A stretch of DNA of 15,362 nt, taken from positions 1-15,362 of the forward strand of contig JAPLIO010000067.1 of assembly GCA_026389055.1 (NCBI GenBank). The letters run 5' to 3'. This document shows, in pieces, positions 13,995 through 15,362 of this stretch; the stretch's first letter is position 1; every line of letters begins with the position of its first letter. The position numbers and the translations under genes are program-made. A model generated the notes under the pieces. It worked only from the letters and a program-made list of their open reading frames with translations, was not told where the DNA came from and made no database searches. Origin of the DNA: Candidatus Melainabacteria bacterium. Its GTDB lineage: Bacteria > Cyanobacteriota > Vampirovibrionia > Vampirovibrionales > JAJTHC01.

Positions 13995-15059
13995 ATGATG
14001 ATGACTATTTCCCTCTTTGAAACCATTGCCCAACACGGCCACGAAGGCGTTTTAACCTGCTACGATGCTAAATCTGGCCTAAAAGGGTTTATTGGCTTGC
14101 ACAATACCACATTAGGTCCTGGCTTGGGCGGTTGCCGTGTGATGCGGTACGCTTCTGAAGCCCCCGCCTTTGCAGATGTGTTAGCCCTTTCCGAAGCGAT
14201 GACGTATAAAAACAGCTTGGCTGGCTTACCTTATGGTGGCGGAAAAGCCGTTATTTGGTTACAAGAAGGACAGGAAAAAACACCTGAATTGATTGATGCC
14301 ATGGGGCGGTGCATCAAATCGCTCAACGGTAGTTACTTCACCGCAACGGATATTGGCTCAACCAGTGCGGATATGAAACGCATGAAGGCAATTTCCCCTT
14401 ACGTTTCCGCTCTTTCCCCTGAAGACGGTGGCTTGGGCGATTCCGCTATTTTAACAGGCTTGGGCGTTTACCAAGGTATTCGGGCAGCGGTAAAACACAG
14501 GCTAGGTAAAACGTCGTTAGATGGCGTAAAAATTGCCATTCAAGGGGCAGGAAAAGTAGCTTACCATATGTTAAGCCACCTAACCCAAGAAGATGTAACC
14601 GTTTACATTACAGATACGAATGCCGAAGCTATTGCTAAGTGTCAAGCCGCTTACCCAAACATTAAGGTAGTGGCTCCTACCGAAATTTGGCATCAGTCCG
14701 TGGATATTCTTTCCCCTAACGCTATTGGCGGAACCATTACCAATGAAGTGCTAGCCAACACAACGGCTACAATTATTGCGGGTGGTGCCAATAACCCCTT
14801 GAGTCATAAAGGGGTTGCTACAACGGCAGCCACTGCGGATATTTTGTTTGCCCCTGATTTTGCGATAAATTCGGGTGGTGTTATTGTACTAAGTACGGAA
14901 TTAGCTAAAGGCACCATTGAAGAAGCTAAAGCTAAAACGTTGGGTATTTATGATACGGCGTTAAAAGTGTTTGAAGTGGCAGAAGCCAGAAAAATCAACA
15001 CGTTAGAAGCAGCGATTGCTTTAGCTAAAGAAAACATTGCTAACCACGCCAAAGGCTAA
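13995..15059 (+). CDS. Leucine dehydrogenase-type amino-acid dehydrogenase (Leu/Val/Phe)
   Basis: This family deaminates branched-chain or aromatic amino acids to 2-oxo acids with NAD+, reversibly. The 354-residue length is typical. Key residues fall at the same spacing as in Bacillus leucine dehydrogenase (K68, K80, D115): here K72 (AMTYKN), K84 (LPYGGGKAVI) and D119 (FTATDIGS). The substrate-loop GPGLGGCRVM precedes them. The Rossmann nucleotide-binding motif is IQGAGKVAYHM (182-192). DILSPNAIGGTI and IIAGGANNPL complete the family pattern. Substrate preference between Leu, Val and Phe cannot be fixed from sequence. The start is well supported: AAGGA (13981-13985) lies nine bases before the first of three tandem ATGs. 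A hairpin separates it from proS, so it may be its own transcription unit. A catabolic or nitrogen-balancing role is likely. Confidence 0.92.
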   Translation: MMMTISLFETIAQHGHEGVLTCYDAKSGLKGFIGLHNTTLGPGLGGCRVMRYASEAPAFADVLALSEAMTYKNSLAGLPYGGGKAVIWLQEGQEKTPELIDAMGRCIKSLNGSYFTATDIGSTSADMKRMKAISPYVSALSPEDGGLGDSAILTGLGVYQGIRAAVKHRLGKTSLDGVKIAIQGAGKVAYHMLSHLTQEDVTVYITDTNAEAIAKCQAAYPNIKVVAPTEIWHQSVDILSPNAIGGTITNEVLANTTATIIAGGANNPLSHKGVATTAATADILFAPDFAINSGGVIVLSTELAKGTIEEAKAKTLGIYDTALKVFEVAEARKINTLEAAIALAKENIANHAKG

Positions 15060-15096
15060 TTCGTTGTTATAGCATAGCTCACTGATTGGATAGAAA

Positions 15097-15134
15097 ATTG
15101 GTAGGAGAAGACCAAGAGGGTCTCTCCTGCCAAT
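15097..15134. terminator. Long hairpin downstream of the leucine-type dehydrogenase gene
   Basis: ATTGG-T-AGGAGA-a-GACC pairs with GGTC-TCTCCT-G-CCAAT around an AAGAG loop: about 16 pairs with one bulged A and one G-U. It starts 38 nt after the dehydrogenase stop, a natural terminator position, but no U-tract follows on the plus strand; on the minus strand only TTTC follows. Its core (GAGACCCT...TGGTCT) matches the hairpin at 10633-10653, so it may be a dispersed palindrome used as a transcript end. Confidence 0.5.
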
Positions 15135-15266
15135 CGAACCCTTGTATTAGCCCGCCCATGATTTAAAGCTAAATACGCTATTCCCATTTGAAAATAGTAT
15201 ACGCTTCCCAACCAGTGCGGAAGGTTCATTATTTTTGAGTTTAAACTGATATTACTAGTTTCAAAC

Positions 15267-15360
15267 CATATGCAGTTGGGAATAGGCTGGTGCGAGCGTA
15301 GCGAAGCAGGGCAATTAGGGAGCCTCTAGCTTCCGCCCAAGCCTATTTTCAACGTGCAAG
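15267..15360 (-). repeat. 94-bp palindromic intergenic repeat, copy B (inverted)
   Basis: This is the reverse complement of 7289-7382 with four differences. On the minus strand the inner stem is ATAGGCT/AGCCTAT, extended to eight pairs (AATAGGCT/AGCCTATT), compared with ACAGGCT/AGCCTGT in copy A. The similarity stops at 15360, two bases before the window end, and at 15267, so the unit length of 94 bp is well bounded. The spacer 15135-15266 before it is AT-rich with no gene seen. Confidence 0.85.
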
Positions 15361-15362
15361 CC

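Noticed and set aside
7289..15360. Composite transposon bounded by the inverted 94-bp repeats
   Set aside because: The intervening genes are core metabolic and translation genes, no transposase or target-site duplication is visible, and the copies are themselves short palindromes rather than insertion-sequence ends.

Overview
The window looks like chromosomal DNA of a Gram-negative-type bacterium with moderate GC. It carries ordinary housekeeping genes (murA, gltX, argJ, argB, proS and a leucine-type amino-acid dehydrogenase), a few lineage-specific hypothetical genes, and unusually structured intergenic DNA. The mixture of a long SpoIID/LytB-domain protein, a small Gln-rich helical protein starting MGVAATQFR, and cyanobacterial-style intergenic palindromes suggests the non-photosynthetic cyanobacterial relatives (Vampirovibrionia/Melainabacteria). 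That placement is inference from recalled family resemblance. No rRNA, tRNA, transposase, CRISPR or phage gene is visible.

Layout. 1-1170: 3' part of murA (the 5' end lies outside the window). 1377-2204: an unrecognised protein with a duplicated RWYD unit, then a DUF309 protein in the same reading frame, separated by one TGA. 2175-2687 (-): a low-complexity hypothetical protein, convergent with DUF309. 2919-7114: gltX, a DUF429 RNase H-fold protein and an exported SpoIID-domain protein, tightly packed like an operon. 7115-7714: a 600-nt gene-poor region with a C-rich hairpin, one copy of a 94-bp palindromic repeat, and a regulatory leader. 7715-10041: argJ and argB. 10051-11939 (-): two lineage-specific proteins, one small and Gln-rich, one a membrane-anchored coiled coil. 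12087-15059: proS and a Leu/Val/Phe dehydrogenase. 15267-15360: a second copy of the 94-bp repeat in inverted orientation.

The most interesting observation is upstream of argJ. A -35/-10 promoter is followed by a well-placed Shine-Dalgarno and a 21-codon GTG-initiated reading frame whose last four sense codons are all arginine (AGA CGA CGA CGA) before TAA. The Arg codons and stop can pair with a segment ending just before a U5 tract and the argJ ribosome binding site. This is the layout expected of a ribosome-mediated arginine attenuator controlling arginine biosynthesis. A second promoter-like sequence with a dyad over its -10 lies between leader and argJ, so control may be layered.

The second notable item is the 94-bp element. 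Two inverted copies about 8 kb apart differ at only 4 positions, and two of these form a compensatory base-pair change in the element's stem, evidence that the folded structure matters. Further themes are tandem ATG start codons in four genes and several short intergenic hairpins.
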